From: Paraglaciecola sp.
GTDB taxonomy: Bacteria > Pseudomonadota > Gammaproteobacteria > Enterobacterales > Alteromonadaceae
Length of the DNA: 33,353 nucleotides
Direction: 5' to 3'
NCBI GenBank assembly: GCA_009993955.1
Contig: JAACSL010000036.1
Span: 1-33,353 of the forward strand
How positions within the stretch are numbered: position 1 is the first letter of the stretch; each line of letters begins with the position of its first letter. The notes under the pieces are model-generated. The model was not told where the DNA came from. It searched no databases and was given only the letters and a program-made list of their open reading frames with translations. The position numbers were made by a program, and so were the translations under genes. This document shows positions 24,664 through 33,279 of this stretch, piece after piece.

Positions 24664-25438
24664 GGTGGCAGTCAATGCCACCAATATTAAGTTAATTCAA
24701 CCTGACTGGGATGCCCCCAGTCACGTAATGGCCTATTCAACTTGTCGCCAAGGTGGGTTTTCCACAGGTGTGTATGCGTCTCTTAATGTTGGTGACCACG
24801 TGGGGGACAGAAACCAAGATGTCGCCGCTAACCGTGCTTTGTTGCCAAATGCTGATGGCATAGTATGGTTGCAACAAGTGCATGGTAGCCATTGCTTGGT
24901 GTTAGCAAGCGATACTGTTTTAGCCACCAAAAAAGTGCTTGCTGATGCGAGTATCAGTTCTAACAGTTTGCAAGCTTGTGCGGTGATGACTGCAGATTGC
25001 CTACCCGTGCTGTTGTGCGATGATAAAGGCAGTATCGTTGCTGCCGTGCATGCTGGATGGCGCGGGTTAGCGGATGGCATTATTGAACAAACTGTTGCCA
25101 CCATGGCGGTGCAGCCCCATACCCTGATGGCTTGGCTTGGGCCAGCCATTGGCCAGCAAAATTTTGAAGTGGGTGTTGAAGTTTATCAAGCGTTTTCCCA
25201 ATATCAGAATGCCTTTGAACATTCTGTCAATTACCGGAGTGAGTCACCTAAATACCAATGCGACCTGTATAAAATTGCCAAGCAAAAATTGCATGCCTTG
25301 GGCATAATGAGGGTCAGTGGCGGCCAATACTGCACCTATGCTCAAGAGAATCTGTTTTTTTCTCATCGTCGTGCTTCTCATCAAGGTCATGCCACCACAG
25401 GTCGCATGGTGTCTGTTATCTACCTTAATAAAACCTAA
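24650..25438 (+). CDS. pgeF: PgeF/YfiH family multicopper-type purine nucleoside phosphorylase
   Basis: This family (YfiH, also LACC1-like) has purine nucleoside phosphorylase and adenosine deaminase activity; the E. coli member edits a misincorporated L-Ser in peptidoglycan precursors. From the ATG at 24650 it has 262 residues (E. coli 243). Zinc ligands are intact: His78 in LQQVHG, Cys117 in MTADCLPVL and His134 in AVHAGWRG; the C-terminal CTY...FFSHRR block is present. The start overlaps the end of rluD by 14 bases; the frame is open further upstream inside rluD (TTG at 24602), which I reject. The N terminus is about seven residues longer than in E. coli; GTG at 24653 is an alternative start. 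Confidence 0.94.
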   Translation: MVTFEVAVNATNIKLIQPDWDAPSHVMAYSTCRQGGFSTGVYASLNVGDHVGDRNQDVAANRALLPNADGIVWLQQVHGSHCLVLASDTVLATKKVLADASISSNSLQACAVMTADCLPVLLCDDKGSIVAAVHAGWRGLADGIIEQTVATMAVQPHTLMAWLGPAIGQQNFEVGVEVYQAFSQYQNAFEHSVNYRSESPKYQCDLYKIAKQKLHALGIMRVSGGQYCTYAQENLFFSHRRASHQGHATTGRMVSVIYLNKT

Positions 25439-25455
25439 TGTTGAGGTATCTTAAA

Positions 25456-25483
25456 AAGGTTAATTAAATAACCTTATTATTTT
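25456..25483 (+). terminator. Weak AT-rich stem-loop after pgeF
   Basis: aaggtta-attaaa-taacctt (25456-25475) is a perfect 7-bp stem followed by attatttt. The stem has only two G-C pairs, so it would be at best a partial terminator between pgeF and the clpB promoter. Confidence 0.4.
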
Positions 25484-25489
25484 GATGCT

Positions 25490-25518
25490 CTTGATAACTG
25501 TAAAATTTGCACCCATAA
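25490..25518 (+). promoter_or_regulatory. Sigma-32 (heat-shock)-type promoter of clpB
   Basis: CTTGATA (25490-25496), 14 bases, ACCCATAA (25511-25518) matches the RpoH form CTTGAAA/CCCCATNT closely, with one change in each half. It would start transcription about 28 bases before the clpB ATG. clpB is a classic RpoH target. Confidence 0.65.
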
Positions 25519-25550
25519 CTGCCTTATAAATTAGTGTAATGAGGTGGGTT

Positions 25551-28121
25551 ATGCGCTTAGACAGTTTTACCAGTAAATTTCAGATGGCTATCTCTGAGGC
25601 TCAGTCATTAGCGTTGGGTAGAGATCACCAATATATAGAACCTGTGCACCTATTCAGCGCGCTGCTCAATCAGCAGGGTGGCTCGGTGCGCTCACTACTT
25701 GATCAAGCAAAAATCAATGTTAACGGTTTGCGTTCAGCGCTGGCTGAAGCCTTAGATAAATTACCCAGGGTAGAGGGTGTAGGGGGCGATGTACAGTTGG
25801 GCAAAAACACCGTGGTGTTATTAAACCTCAGTGACAAAATTGCCCAGAAACGCAAAGACCAGTACATCAGTTCAGAGATTTTTGTATTAGCTGCCTTACA
25901 AGACAAGGGTAAGTTAGGCGATATTCTTAAGCAATTTGGTGCAGATGAGCAAAAGATTGAAAAAGCCATCGAACAAATGCGTGGAGGACAGCAGGTCACC
26001 GATCAGAATGCTGAGGATGTTCGTCAAGCGTTGGATAAATTTACCACCGACCTTACCGAGCGAGCAGAACAAGGCAAACTTGATCCTGTTATTGGTCGCG
26101 ATGATGAGATAAGAAGAACCATACAAGTTCTTCAGCGTCGCACCAAAAACAACCCCGTTTTAATTGGTGAGCCTGGCGTGGGTAAAACCGCCATTGCTGA
26201 AGGCTTAGCCCAACGCATCATCAACGGTGAGGTACCTGAAGGGCTCAAACACAAACGCGTTTTATCCTTGGACATGGGATCTTTAGTAGCCGGTGCCAAG
26301 TATCGTGGTGAATTTGAGGAGCGCTTAAAAGCGGTGCTCAATGAGCTTGCTAAAGAAGAAGGCCGAGTCATCTTATTTATTGATGAACTGCATACTATGG
26401 TCGGCGCTGGAAAAGGCGAAGGTGCCATGGATGCCGGCAATATGCTCAAACCTGCGTTAGCACGGGGAGAGTTACATTGCGTGGGCGCTACAACCTTAAA
26501 TGAATATCGTCAATACATCGAAAAAGATGCGGCTTTAGAGCGCCGTTTCCAAAAGATCATTGTTGATGAGCCAAGTGTTGAAGATACCATTGCCATTTTA
26601 CGGGGTTTGAAAGAACGATATGAATTGCACCATTCGGTAGAAATTACCGATCCCGCCATTGTCGCCGCAGCTTCGCTGTCTCATCGTTACATTAGCGACC
26701 GACAACTTCCTGACAAAGCCATCGATTTAATTGATGAAGCGGCCTCAAGTATTCGTTTGCAGATGGATTCAAAACCCGAAGAAATGGACAAACTCGAACG
26801 CCGTATCATTCAACTAAAATTGGAAGAACAAGCGTTAGCTAAAGAAAAAGATGAAGCAAGTCACAAACGACTTGAATTGATTGAGATAGAGCGAGAGCAA
26901 GCAGAGCATAAATTTTCAGGTTTAGAGACTATCTGGTTGAGTGAAAAACAAGCGATGCAAGGCACGCAAACCATTCGTTCTGAACTTGAACAGGCTAAAT
27001 TAGATTTAGAAATTGCTCGTCGCGCGTCAGATTTGAGTCGAATGTCAGAATTGCAGTACGGACGTATTCCTGAGCTTGAGAGTAAACTAGAACTCGCTTC
27101 TGAGTCAGAAAATCAAGAAACCACCTTGTTGAAAAACAAAGTGACGGAGAGTGAAATTGCCGATGTACTGGCGCGTTGGACTGGTATTCCGGTATCGAAG
27201 ATGTTGGAGGGGGAAAAGGCTAAACTTCTGTCAATGGAATCGGCGCTGCATCAACGTGTTGTTGGACAAGCTGAGGCCGTTAATGCCGTTTCCAACGCCA
27301 TTCGTCGCTCACGCGCCGGTTTATCGGATCCCAATCGTCCCATTGGTTCATTTTTATTTTTAGGGCCTACTGGGGTGGGCAAAACCGAATTATGTAAAAC
27401 ATTGGCGGGTTTCTTGTTTGATACCGAAGAAGCCATGGTGCGAATCGATATGTCAGAGTTCATGGAAAAACACTCGGTTGCACGCATGGTCGGTGCTCCT
27501 CCAGGTTACGTTGGCTATGAAGAGGGAGGCTATTTAACCGAGGCGGTACGCAGAAAACCGTATTCCGTTATTCTCCTTGATGAAGTGGAAAAAGCGCACC
27601 CTGATGTGTTTAATATTTTGCTCCAGGTGTTAGATGACGGCCGCTTAACAGATGGGCAAGGGCGCACGGTTGATTTCAAAAATACCGTGATCATCATGAC
27701 ATCAAACCTAGGCTCAGACATTATTCAAGATGCCACAGTTTACAATAATTATGAGCACTTAAAGTCTTTAGTAATGGGGGAGGTGAGCCAACATTTCAGA
27801 CCAGAATTTTTGAATCGTATTGATGATGCGGTGGTTTTCCATTCATTGGGTAAAGAGCAGATTAAAGCTATCGCGAAGATCCAGCTTCAGTCACTGCGTC
27901 AACGGCTGACACAAAAAGGTTATAAATTAGAGTTAAGTTTTGCCGCATTGGATAAACTCGCTGAAGCCGGATTCGATCCTGTTTATGGAGCAAGACCACT
28001 AAAACGGGCCATTCAGACTGAAATCGAAAACCCGCTGGCGCAACTTATTTTGTCGGGCAGTTTGGCCAATGATGGTGTGATAAGAATTGACGCGAGTGCT
28101 GACGGCTTGACAATTAATTAG
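25551..28121 (+). CDS. clpB: ATP-dependent disaggregase ClpB
   Basis: ClpB is a hexameric AAA+ chaperone that works with DnaK to pull proteins out of aggregates. It has 856 residues (E. coli 857). The N domain begins [20 protein letters not shown]. The first ATPase has Walker A GEPGVGKT (206-213, Lys212) and [15 protein letters not shown]. The long coiled-coil middle domain (about 400-530) is rich in Glu, Lys and Gln. The second ATPase has GPTGVGKT (605-612, Lys611) and [16 protein letters not shown] use the ATG at 25551, with GAGG six bases before; an ATG four codons upstream would lie on the ribosome site. The gene has its own heat-shock promoter. Confidence 0.98.
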   Translation: MRLDSFTSKFQMAISEAQSLALGRDHQYIEPVHLFSALLNQQGGSVRSLLDQAKINVNGLRSALAEALDKLPRVEGVGGDVQLGKNTVVLLNLSDKIAQKRKDQYISSEIFVLAALQDKGKLGDILKQFGADEQKIEKAIEQMRGGQQVTDQNAEDVRQALDKFTTDLTERAEQGKLDPVIGRDDEIRRTIQVLQRRTKNNPVLIGEPGVGKTAIAEGLAQRIINGEVPEGLKHKRVLSLDMGSLVAGAKYRGEFEERLKAVLNELAKEEGRVILFIDELHTMVGAGKGEGAMDAGNMLKPALARGELHCVGATTLNEYRQYIEKDAALERRFQKIIVDEPSVEDTIAILRGLKERYELHHSVEITDPAIVAAASLSHRYISDRQLPDKAIDLIDEAASSIRLQMDSKPEEMDKLERRIIQLKLEEQALAKEKDEASHKRLELIEIEREQAEHKFSGLETIWLSEKQAMQGTQTIRSELEQAKLDLEIARRASDLSRMSELQYGRIPELESKLELASESENQETTLLKNKVTESEIADVLARWTGIPVSKMLEGEKAKLLSMESALHQRVVGQAEAVNAVSNAIRRSRAGLSDPNRPIGSFLFLGPTGVGKTELCKTLAGFLFDTEEAMVRIDMSEFMEKHSVARMVGAPPGYVGYEEGGYLTEAVRRKPYSVILLDEVEKAHPDVFNILLQVLDDGRLTDGQGRTVDFKNTVIIMTSNLGSDIIQDATVYNNYEHLKSLVMGEVSQHFRPEFLNRIDDAVVFHSLGKEQIKAIAKIQLQSLRQRLTQKGYKLELSFAALDKLAEAGFDPVYGARPLKRAIQTEIENPLAQLILSGSLANDGVIRIDASADGLTIN

Positions 28122-28215
28122 CCATGACACTGGTTTGCCATCATCGTGTGAGATTTGTATTGAGGAACGTTACGCGACTACCCAAGTTGAATAAACACAA
28201 AGGAGTCGCGAAAGA

Positions 28216-31005
28216 TTACATCGTGGCCAGTAGGGCTTTTGCGTCATCTCGTTCGGCAAACACAGATGGTGAAGCCAACGCTGTCTCAAGCTCTATTTTA
28301 GCTTCACCTAAACGACCAAGCTTGGCTAGGGTGTACGCTAAATGAAAGCGGGTAGCCGGGTCAGTTGAGTCGATGGCATTGGCCTGGCGCAGAGACACCA
28401 GGGCATCCTCATAACGGCCCATTTTGGCCAAGATCCAACCATGTGTATCTTGCACGGCGGGGTTACTGCCAGCGGTTCTTAATGCTCTCTTTGAATATTC
28501 CAAGGCAGTTGTGAGATTTGTCGCTATATAAATATTGGCTAGGTTGTTCAAGATAGAGAAGTCTTGGTTTAAATTTGGATCATCAATGAGTGTCAAATAG
28601 TGATTTTGCGCCTCTTGCCAAAGTCCTAAGTTCATTAGGTGGTCGGCCAGTAACTTTCTCGTCCAATTGTTTTTGGGCTCTTTATCGACAAGCTCTTTGA
28701 GCAATGCCGTAAACTCACTACTTTTAACATCTCGACGCGCTAACTCATACATTCGTACCAAAGGCATCTTATAATTAGGGTCTAACCTGACGGCCTTGGC
28801 ATAGCTGTCGTGAGCCTTAAGGAGTTGATCTTTAGCTAAATAGATGTCGCCGATTAGCAGGGAAATACTCGCTTGGTCGCCATAATATTTCTGCATTGAC
28901 TCGGCAATTTCCTGCGCTTTTGTTATCTCATCCAATTGTAAATTTAAACGCGCATATTCTAGGTTAAGCAACAAATGTTGCGGTAGGTAACCGAGTGCAC
29001 GTTTGAGTGTATTAGTTGCCCCATCATAATCTTCTACTTGTTGTTGCATACTGCTTACGGCATAGAGTTTTTGAGGGTTGTCTAACCACAAGTTGTATAA
29101 CTTACCGAGCTGAACTTTTGCTTCAGTGAATTGATTGTTTGCAATCAACAATTGGGCTTTTTTCAACGCAAATTCTGGGTCAACGGGAAAGTCTTTGACT
29201 AGTTTATTAACGAGTCTCAGTGCTCTATCAGCCTGTTGATCCCTGCCGTACAGTTCCAGCAACAATAAATAAGCTTGGCGATTTTGTGTATCCAACAACG
29301 TTAGGTTTTCAAGTCGGTTGATGGCTGACGTCAATTCGTTAGTCTGTGATTCAACCAACGCTAACTGAAAAACACTGGCGTTGTTTTGTGGATTCTCTGT
29401 GACTAAAGACGTCAATAAGGTTTTTGCCTCAGTCAGTCTATTGGTATTTTTGAATAAAATAGCCAAATTAAAGCGCCCAGCAAAATGCTGTGGGACAATG
29501 GCCAAGACATTATCAATAGCGGTTTGCGCTTCTGCATATCTCTGCAGTTTCAGTAATGCTGCAGCTTGTAAATTCCAGTGATCGACATTTCGACTGTCTG
29601 CTTTTACAAGCACGTCCGCTGCCTTTAACGCGTCTTCAAAACGTCCTTTTTGGATATACAAAAAACCACGTGCAAGCAACAAAGTGGAAGAGTTTGGAAA
29701 TTCTTTATTACTATTTTCAATTAACTGAATTGCTAAATCAGCTTTATCTCTCGCTACTAATGCTTTGGAGCTAAGCAAAATAACTTGGATACTATCAGGA
29801 TATAGTTCACGTAGTTTTGTCAGCAAGTAATCGGCTTTAAAATCTTTACCATTGTTCAAATATAATTGAGCTAACTTCAAAGCAATGGGCAGATGTTCGT
29901 AGAGTTTTTCCTCATTTCTATCCAGAACGTGCATCGCCGCTTCATTTTGACCCATAGATACGTAAATTTCAGCGAGCATCGCAACGGCATTCAAATCATC
30001 ATTATTTTTGGCGATGTACTTACTCAGACTTTGACGGGCTTGTTCAAAATTCCCTTGAATAAAAGCCGTCATTCCTTTGACAAAGTAGAGTGAATCTTGC
30101 TTCGCATATTGTTCATTGGTTAAGGTACTGAGTTGGTTACTCAGATTATCTAATATATTGGTGGCCAGCTCGCCTTGTTGGTTTTTAGATAATATCCAAC
30201 TGTTTAATAGCATAGCGAAAGGATCATCCGGTGTTTGCTTTATGATGCTTTCAGCAATAATTTTAGCTTCATCAATCCTGTTTGCCGATATAAGTGCGTA
30301 GGCCAATGATCGGCGCACTACGGGGTCCTCATTGCCAAGCTTTAACGCATGTTGATAAACGTCAATGGCCTGTTCGAGTTCGCCTCGGGCTTCCAAAATC
30401 TTACCTTTCAGATGCCAAGTACGACTATCACTCTGATCGATACTAAGAGATTGTTCGATGCCGGCTTCAGCAGCCTCTAGCTTGTTTTCTGCAAGATCTA
30501 AATAAATCAAGCTGTTCAAAGCTCGCGTATTTTTCGGAAATAATTTAATGGCCGCGAGATAATCGTTTCGTGCCTCTTGTTTTTTGCCCAAACTACTATA
30601 TGCGGCAGCAGAGAGCATTTTCCACTCAAACAACGTGGCATTAGACAAAGAATACCCTTTGCCCAGGTCAATCACTTCCTGATATTGCTCGTTGAAAAGT
30701 AATACATTTCCGAGTGGTAGCAGTACCAACTCGATATCTATTTTGTACTCTAAAGCTTGCCTAAATTCTTTGATGGCTTCTTCATAATACCCTTTTTGCG
30801 TGAGTAACTTTCCCATTAAGAGTTTGGCAGGTAGGTTCTTAGGGTTCGCTTGTAACGCGTTTTTTAAATAGATGTATGAAGCGTCATATTCTTGTTTTTG
30901 AAAAGACTGTAAAGCGAGCTCATAAAAACTATCTGCTGCTTCTGACATCTTACTTGTCACTAACATAACGACGAGAAAGGTCACTAATATAATTTTTTGA
31001 ATCAT
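28216..31005 (-). CDS. prsT: PrsT-like TPR-repeat protein of the PEP-CTERM system
   Basis: A 929-residue exported protein made almost wholly of TPR repeats (at least twenty, from about residue 25 to the end), such as YYEEAIKEFRQALEY, GELEQAIDVYQHALKLGNEDP and QLLKAHDSYAKAVRLDPNYK. Length and layout match the PEP-CTERM/exosortase-associated TPR family (PrsT), and the PEP-CTERM gene lies just upstream on the same strand. The signal peptide (about 1-23) has no lipobox cysteine, whereas PrsT is usually annotated as a lipoprotein, so this one is probably periplasmic. Its job in the family is not established; handling of exported substrate or exopolysaccharide is plausible. No exosortase (EpsH/XrtA), prsK or prsR is in the window. 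An AGGC ribosome site precedes the ATG. Confidence 0.8.
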   Translation of the reverse strand: MIQKIILVTFLVVMLVTSKMSEAADSFYELALQSFQKQEYDASYIYLKNALQANPKNLPAKLLMGKLLTQKGYYEEAIKEFRQALEYKIDIELVLLPLGNVLLFNEQYQEVIDLGKGYSLSNATLFEWKMLSAAAYSSLGKKQEARNDYLAAIKLFPKNTRALNSLIYLDLAENKLEAAEAGIEQSLSIDQSDSRTWHLKGKILEARGELEQAIDVYQHALKLGNEDPVVRRSLAYALISANRIDEAKIIAESIIKQTPDDPFAMLLNSWILSKNQQGELATNILDNLSNQLSTLTNEQYAKQDSLYFVKGMTAFIQGNFEQARQSLSKYIAKNNDDLNAVAMLAEIYVSMGQNEAAMHVLDRNEEKLYEHLPIALKLAQLYLNNGKDFKADYLLTKLRELYPDSIQVILLSSKALVARDKADLAIQLIENSNKEFPNSSTLLLARGFLYIQKGRFEDALKAADVLVKADSRNVDHWNLQAAALLKLQRYAEAQTAIDNVLAIVPQHFAGRFNLAILFKNTNRLTEAKTLLTSLVTENPQNNASVFQLALVESQTNELTSAINRLENLTLLDTQNRQAYLLLLELYGRDQQADRALRLVNKLVKDFPVDPEFALKKAQLLIANNQFTEAKVQLGKLYNLWLDNPQKLYAVSSMQQQVEDYDGATNTLKRALGYLPQHLLLNLEYARLNLQLDEITKAQEIAESMQKYYGDQASISLLIGDIYLAKDQLLKAHDSYAKAVRLDPNYKMPLVRMYELARRDVKSSEFTALLKELVDKEPKNNWTRKLLADHLMNLGLWQEAQNHYLTLIDDPNLNQDFSILNNLANIYIATNLTTALEYSKRALRTAGSNPAVQDTHGWILAKMGRYEDALVSLRQANAIDSTDPATRFHLAYTLAKLGRLGEAKIELETALASPSVFAERDDAKALLATM

Positions 31006-31134
31006 TAAATTGCCTGTAGCCTTAAAATCAATACTAAGTACAAAGCTATCAATAAGTCTGAGGTAAATAAATATTTGATTTACTAGGGAGGAAAAAAAGC
31101 GGTGGAACTAAGGTTAATATAACTAGCTTAGAGT

Positions 31135-31168
31135 ACTTGAGTAGCCCATATTATTGGACTACTCAAGT
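31135..31168 (-). terminator. Stem-loop between the PEP-CTERM gene and the TPR gene
   Basis: acttgagtag (31135-31144) and ctactcaagt (31159-31168) form a perfect 10-bp stem with a 14-base loop in which cc/gg may pair further. It lies 12-45 bases after the PEP-CTERM stop. No T-run follows on the minus strand, so it may act as a 3' stability structure with partial termination, allowing less of the TPR protein than of the surface protein. Confidence 0.5.
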
Positions 31169-31179
31169 TAGTCATTTGA

Positions 31180-32043
31180 TTAAGCTTTAGTGCTTGTTTT
31201 ATTTCTACGACGTTGAACAATAAACAAAGAACTCAGCAAAAACACACCAATAGTACCTGGAGCAGATACTTCTGTTGGTGGCTTTGGTGCCGTTGTCGTT
31301 TTTCCGGTAATTTTACGGATTTTAAACGCATCATCGTTTGCATCAACTCTGCCGTCAGTCGGCGTACCAAAAACGCTGTTGTAAGCACCAATTAACCAGT
31401 ACTGTGATGAAACAGCCGTAGGGCCAGTGTTAACAGAATAGTACGTATCCGTTGGGCCACCATTATATTGTCCAACTGTTAACCAATCACCTGAACCTGC
31501 AATGCTGGCCCACGTTGTGTTGTTTAGGATGGGCGATGTATTTGACGCGCCATCATATGCCAGCAAGGTAAAATCGCCATCGCTTACCCAGCCAAAATTG
31601 ATACCTGTTAATTCGACTGATGAATCAAAACTCACCAGTACCATATCATAATCGATAGAATTGCCTTGGTTATCAAAGGCATGCTCTGGTGAACCACCAG
31701 TTTCATCATTGTTAACCATGCCCCAACCATTATTATCACCCCAGTAGTACATACTGCCGCCAGTGATATAAGGGTCTGCATTGCCATCTGGATTTAAACC
31801 TGTGCCGCCGGTTTCATTGTTATCAGACCACGCAGTAAAACCAGCAGTTACGGACTCAGAGCCGTTTGTATCAGTGACATTAAACGATGATGTTGGGCAG
31901 TTATTTGTACATGTTGTGACTGAATTACCTGCACTACCAGGTGCTAAATCCCACTCCCAAGTAGTAGTGCCCGCATGTACTTGTACGACACACAAAAAAG
32001 ATGAGGCGATACACACTTTTTGTATTTTTTTCAGCAGATCCAT
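31180..32043 (-). CDS. PEP-CTERM (exosortase-dependent) surface protein, V-S-A-P variant
   Basis: A 287-residue secreted protein. The signal peptide is about 1-24 (cleaved after QVHA). The mature part is acidic and rich in Gly, Asn, Asp and Thr, with one Cys pair (CTNNC) near its start and beta-type repeats such as WSDNNETGGTG and YWGDNNGWGMVNNDETGG. The C terminus is a sorting signal: V-S-A-P-G-T-I, a hydrophobic helix (GVFLLSSLFIV) and the basic Q-R-R-R-N-K. This is the PEP-CTERM layout with AP in place of PEP, known in marine gammaproteobacteria. An exosortase encoded elsewhere should cleave it. The ATG at 32043 has AGAGG eight bases upstream, so the ATG seven codons earlier (32064) is rejected. 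A sigma-54-type promoter precedes it. Confidence 0.88.
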   Translation of the reverse strand: MDLLKKIQKVCIASSFLCVVQVHAGTTTWEWDLAPGSAGNSVTTCTNNCPTSSFNVTDTNGSESVTAGFTAWSDNNETGGTGLNPDGNADPYITGGSMYYWGDNNGWGMVNNDETGGSPEHAFDNQGNSIDYDMVLVSFDSSVELTGINFGWVSDGDFTLLAYDGASNTSPILNNTTWASIAGSGDWLTVGQYNGGPTDTYYSVNTGPTAVSSQYWLIGAYNSVFGTPTDGRVDANDDAFKIRKITGKTTTAPKPPTEVSAPGTIGVFLLSSLFIVQRRRNKTSTKA

Positions 32044-32411
32044 TTTCAATACCTCTATAATCAAAATTCGATGACACTATATGAACGTATAAAGCAAAAA
32101 GTAAGCCAGATAATATTTTGTCTTTAAATACAATGAGTTAAAATTTTTCTAAGTCGCATTCAAAATATTGTGTAAAGATATTCGACATCCAATGTGGCTC
32201 AACTGTCTGCTAATAATGCCATCATTACATTTTCACCGAGGATTATACTTATATTTGTTAAGGTTTTAGTATGCAAAAAAATACAAACCAAGCAGTAGTA
32301 GCGTCATACTTTACTTGTTAAGTATTCTGTCATTCATTGTTGTTGATTAACGCTGCTATTTTTTCTGCTTAGCTGTATTATCCCGTCATAACTTTTTATT
32401 GGAGTGTGTTA
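32044..32411. promoter_or_regulatory. Divergent region between the PEP-CTERM gene and pssA
   Basis: This 368-base AT-rich stretch has no convincing gene. It holds the sigma-54 site (32094-32108), a 16-codon frame from the ATG at 32271 with an AAGG ribosome site (MQKNTNQAVVASYFTC), which I consider too short to call, and a TATTAT (32376-32381) that could be the pssA -10 although no -35 is clear. GGAG (32401-32404) is the pssA ribosome site. Confidence 0.35.
32094..32108 (-). promoter_or_regulatory. Sigma-54 (RpoN) -24/-12 promoter of the PEP-CTERM gene
   Basis: On the minus strand TGGCTT-N5-TTGC runs from 32108 to 32094. The invariant GG of the -24 and GC of the -12 are 10 bases apart, as required, and six of the eight usual conserved -24/-12 positions fit. 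Transcription would begin near 32082, about 38 bases before the ATG. Exosortase-system genes are known to be controlled by PrsK/PrsR with RpoN. Confidence 0.6.
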
Positions 32412-33212
32412 ATGCCAGAACAAAAACGTAGAGGTATTTATTTGTTGCCAAACCTGCTGACTACTGCAGGACTCTTTTCTGGCTTCTATGCGATTGTAGC
32501 CTCAATGAATGGACGTTTTGAGGCTGCAGCCGTAGCAATATTTGTGGCAATGATATTTGACGGTTTAGATGGACGGGTCGCGCGAATGACCAACACCCAA
32601 AGCGCCTTTGGTGCGGAATATGATTCTATGGCTGACATGGTGTCATTTGGCATGGCACCAGCGCTGGTAGCGTATAATTGGGGATTAACTGATTTAGGTA
32701 AAATCGGTTGGCTAGCCGCCTTTATATATGTATCGGGTGCGGCGTTACGTTTGGCGCGCTTTAATACTCAGCTTGGCACTGCAGATAAACGTTATTTTCA
32801 GGGGCTAGCAAGTCCCGCCGCCGCTGCACTTGTCGCCGGTCTAGTGTGGGTTGGGGTTGAATACCAAGCTGATGGTAACAGTTACGGTGTTATTGTTGCT
32901 TTGGTTACTGGCTTGGCTGGATTACTGATGGTGAGTAATTTCAAATATAATTCGTTCAAGGAACTGAATTTACATGGCAAGGTTCCTTTTGTAGCAATTC
33001 TTATTGTCATGTTAGTGTTTGTTGTTGTGGCCACAGAGCCCGCGCTTGTCTTATTTATTGTGTTTGCTCTATATGCTCTGGCCGGTCCGATTAATACATT
33101 TCGCAGTGTAGATAAAGTAAGGCTTGAACATGTTGTGGGTGATGCCGAAGACGAAGATGCTGATTTTTTAAAAGAGGTAGATTCCGCTAAAGAGGATAAA
33201 CCGAATAAATAA
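32412..33212 (+). CDS. pssA: CDP-diacylglycerol-serine O-phosphatidyltransferase (CDP-alcohol family)
   Basis: This membrane enzyme makes phosphatidylserine, the precursor of phosphatidylethanolamine. It has 266 residues with about seven hydrophobic segments. The CDP-alcohol phosphotransferase motif is complete: Asp50, Asp53-Gly54, Ala57-Arg58, Gly67, Asp71 and Asp75 in DGLDGRVARMTNTQSAFGAEYDSMAD. This is the type II enzyme, not the phospholipase D-like PssA of E. coli. The acidic C terminus (GDAEDEDADFLKEVDSAKED) is cytosolic. The ATG at 32412 has a GGAG site seven bases before; the GTG at 32406 is too close. Confidence 0.95.
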   Translation: MPEQKRRGIYLLPNLLTTAGLFSGFYAIVASMNGRFEAAAVAIFVAMIFDGLDGRVARMTNTQSAFGAEYDSMADMVSFGMAPALVAYNWGLTDLGKIGWLAAFIYVSGAALRLARFNTQLGTADKRYFQGLASPAAAALVAGLVWVGVEYQADGNSYGVIVALVTGLAGLLMVSNFKYNSFKELNLHGKVPFVAILIVMLVFVVVATEPALVLFIVFALYALAGPINTFRSVDKVRLEHVVGDAEDEDADFLKEVDSAKEDKPNK

Positions 33213-33232
33213 TAGGCAATAGTTATTGTCCT

Positions 33233-33260
33233 AAAAAAGCACTCAACGGAGTGCTTTTTT
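33233..33260 (+). terminator. Intrinsic terminator after pssA
   Basis: The stem gcactc/gagtgc with an aacg loop is preceded by six A and followed by six T, then a further T-run (gtttttt). It lies 20 bases after the pssA stop. Confidence 0.92.
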
Positions 33261-33279
33261 GTTTTTTAGCCCAAAAAAC

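Noticed and set aside
32271-32321. 16-residue peptide gene with an AAGG ribosome site
   Set aside because: Too short to separate from chance, no signal or domain; kept only as a note in the leader region.
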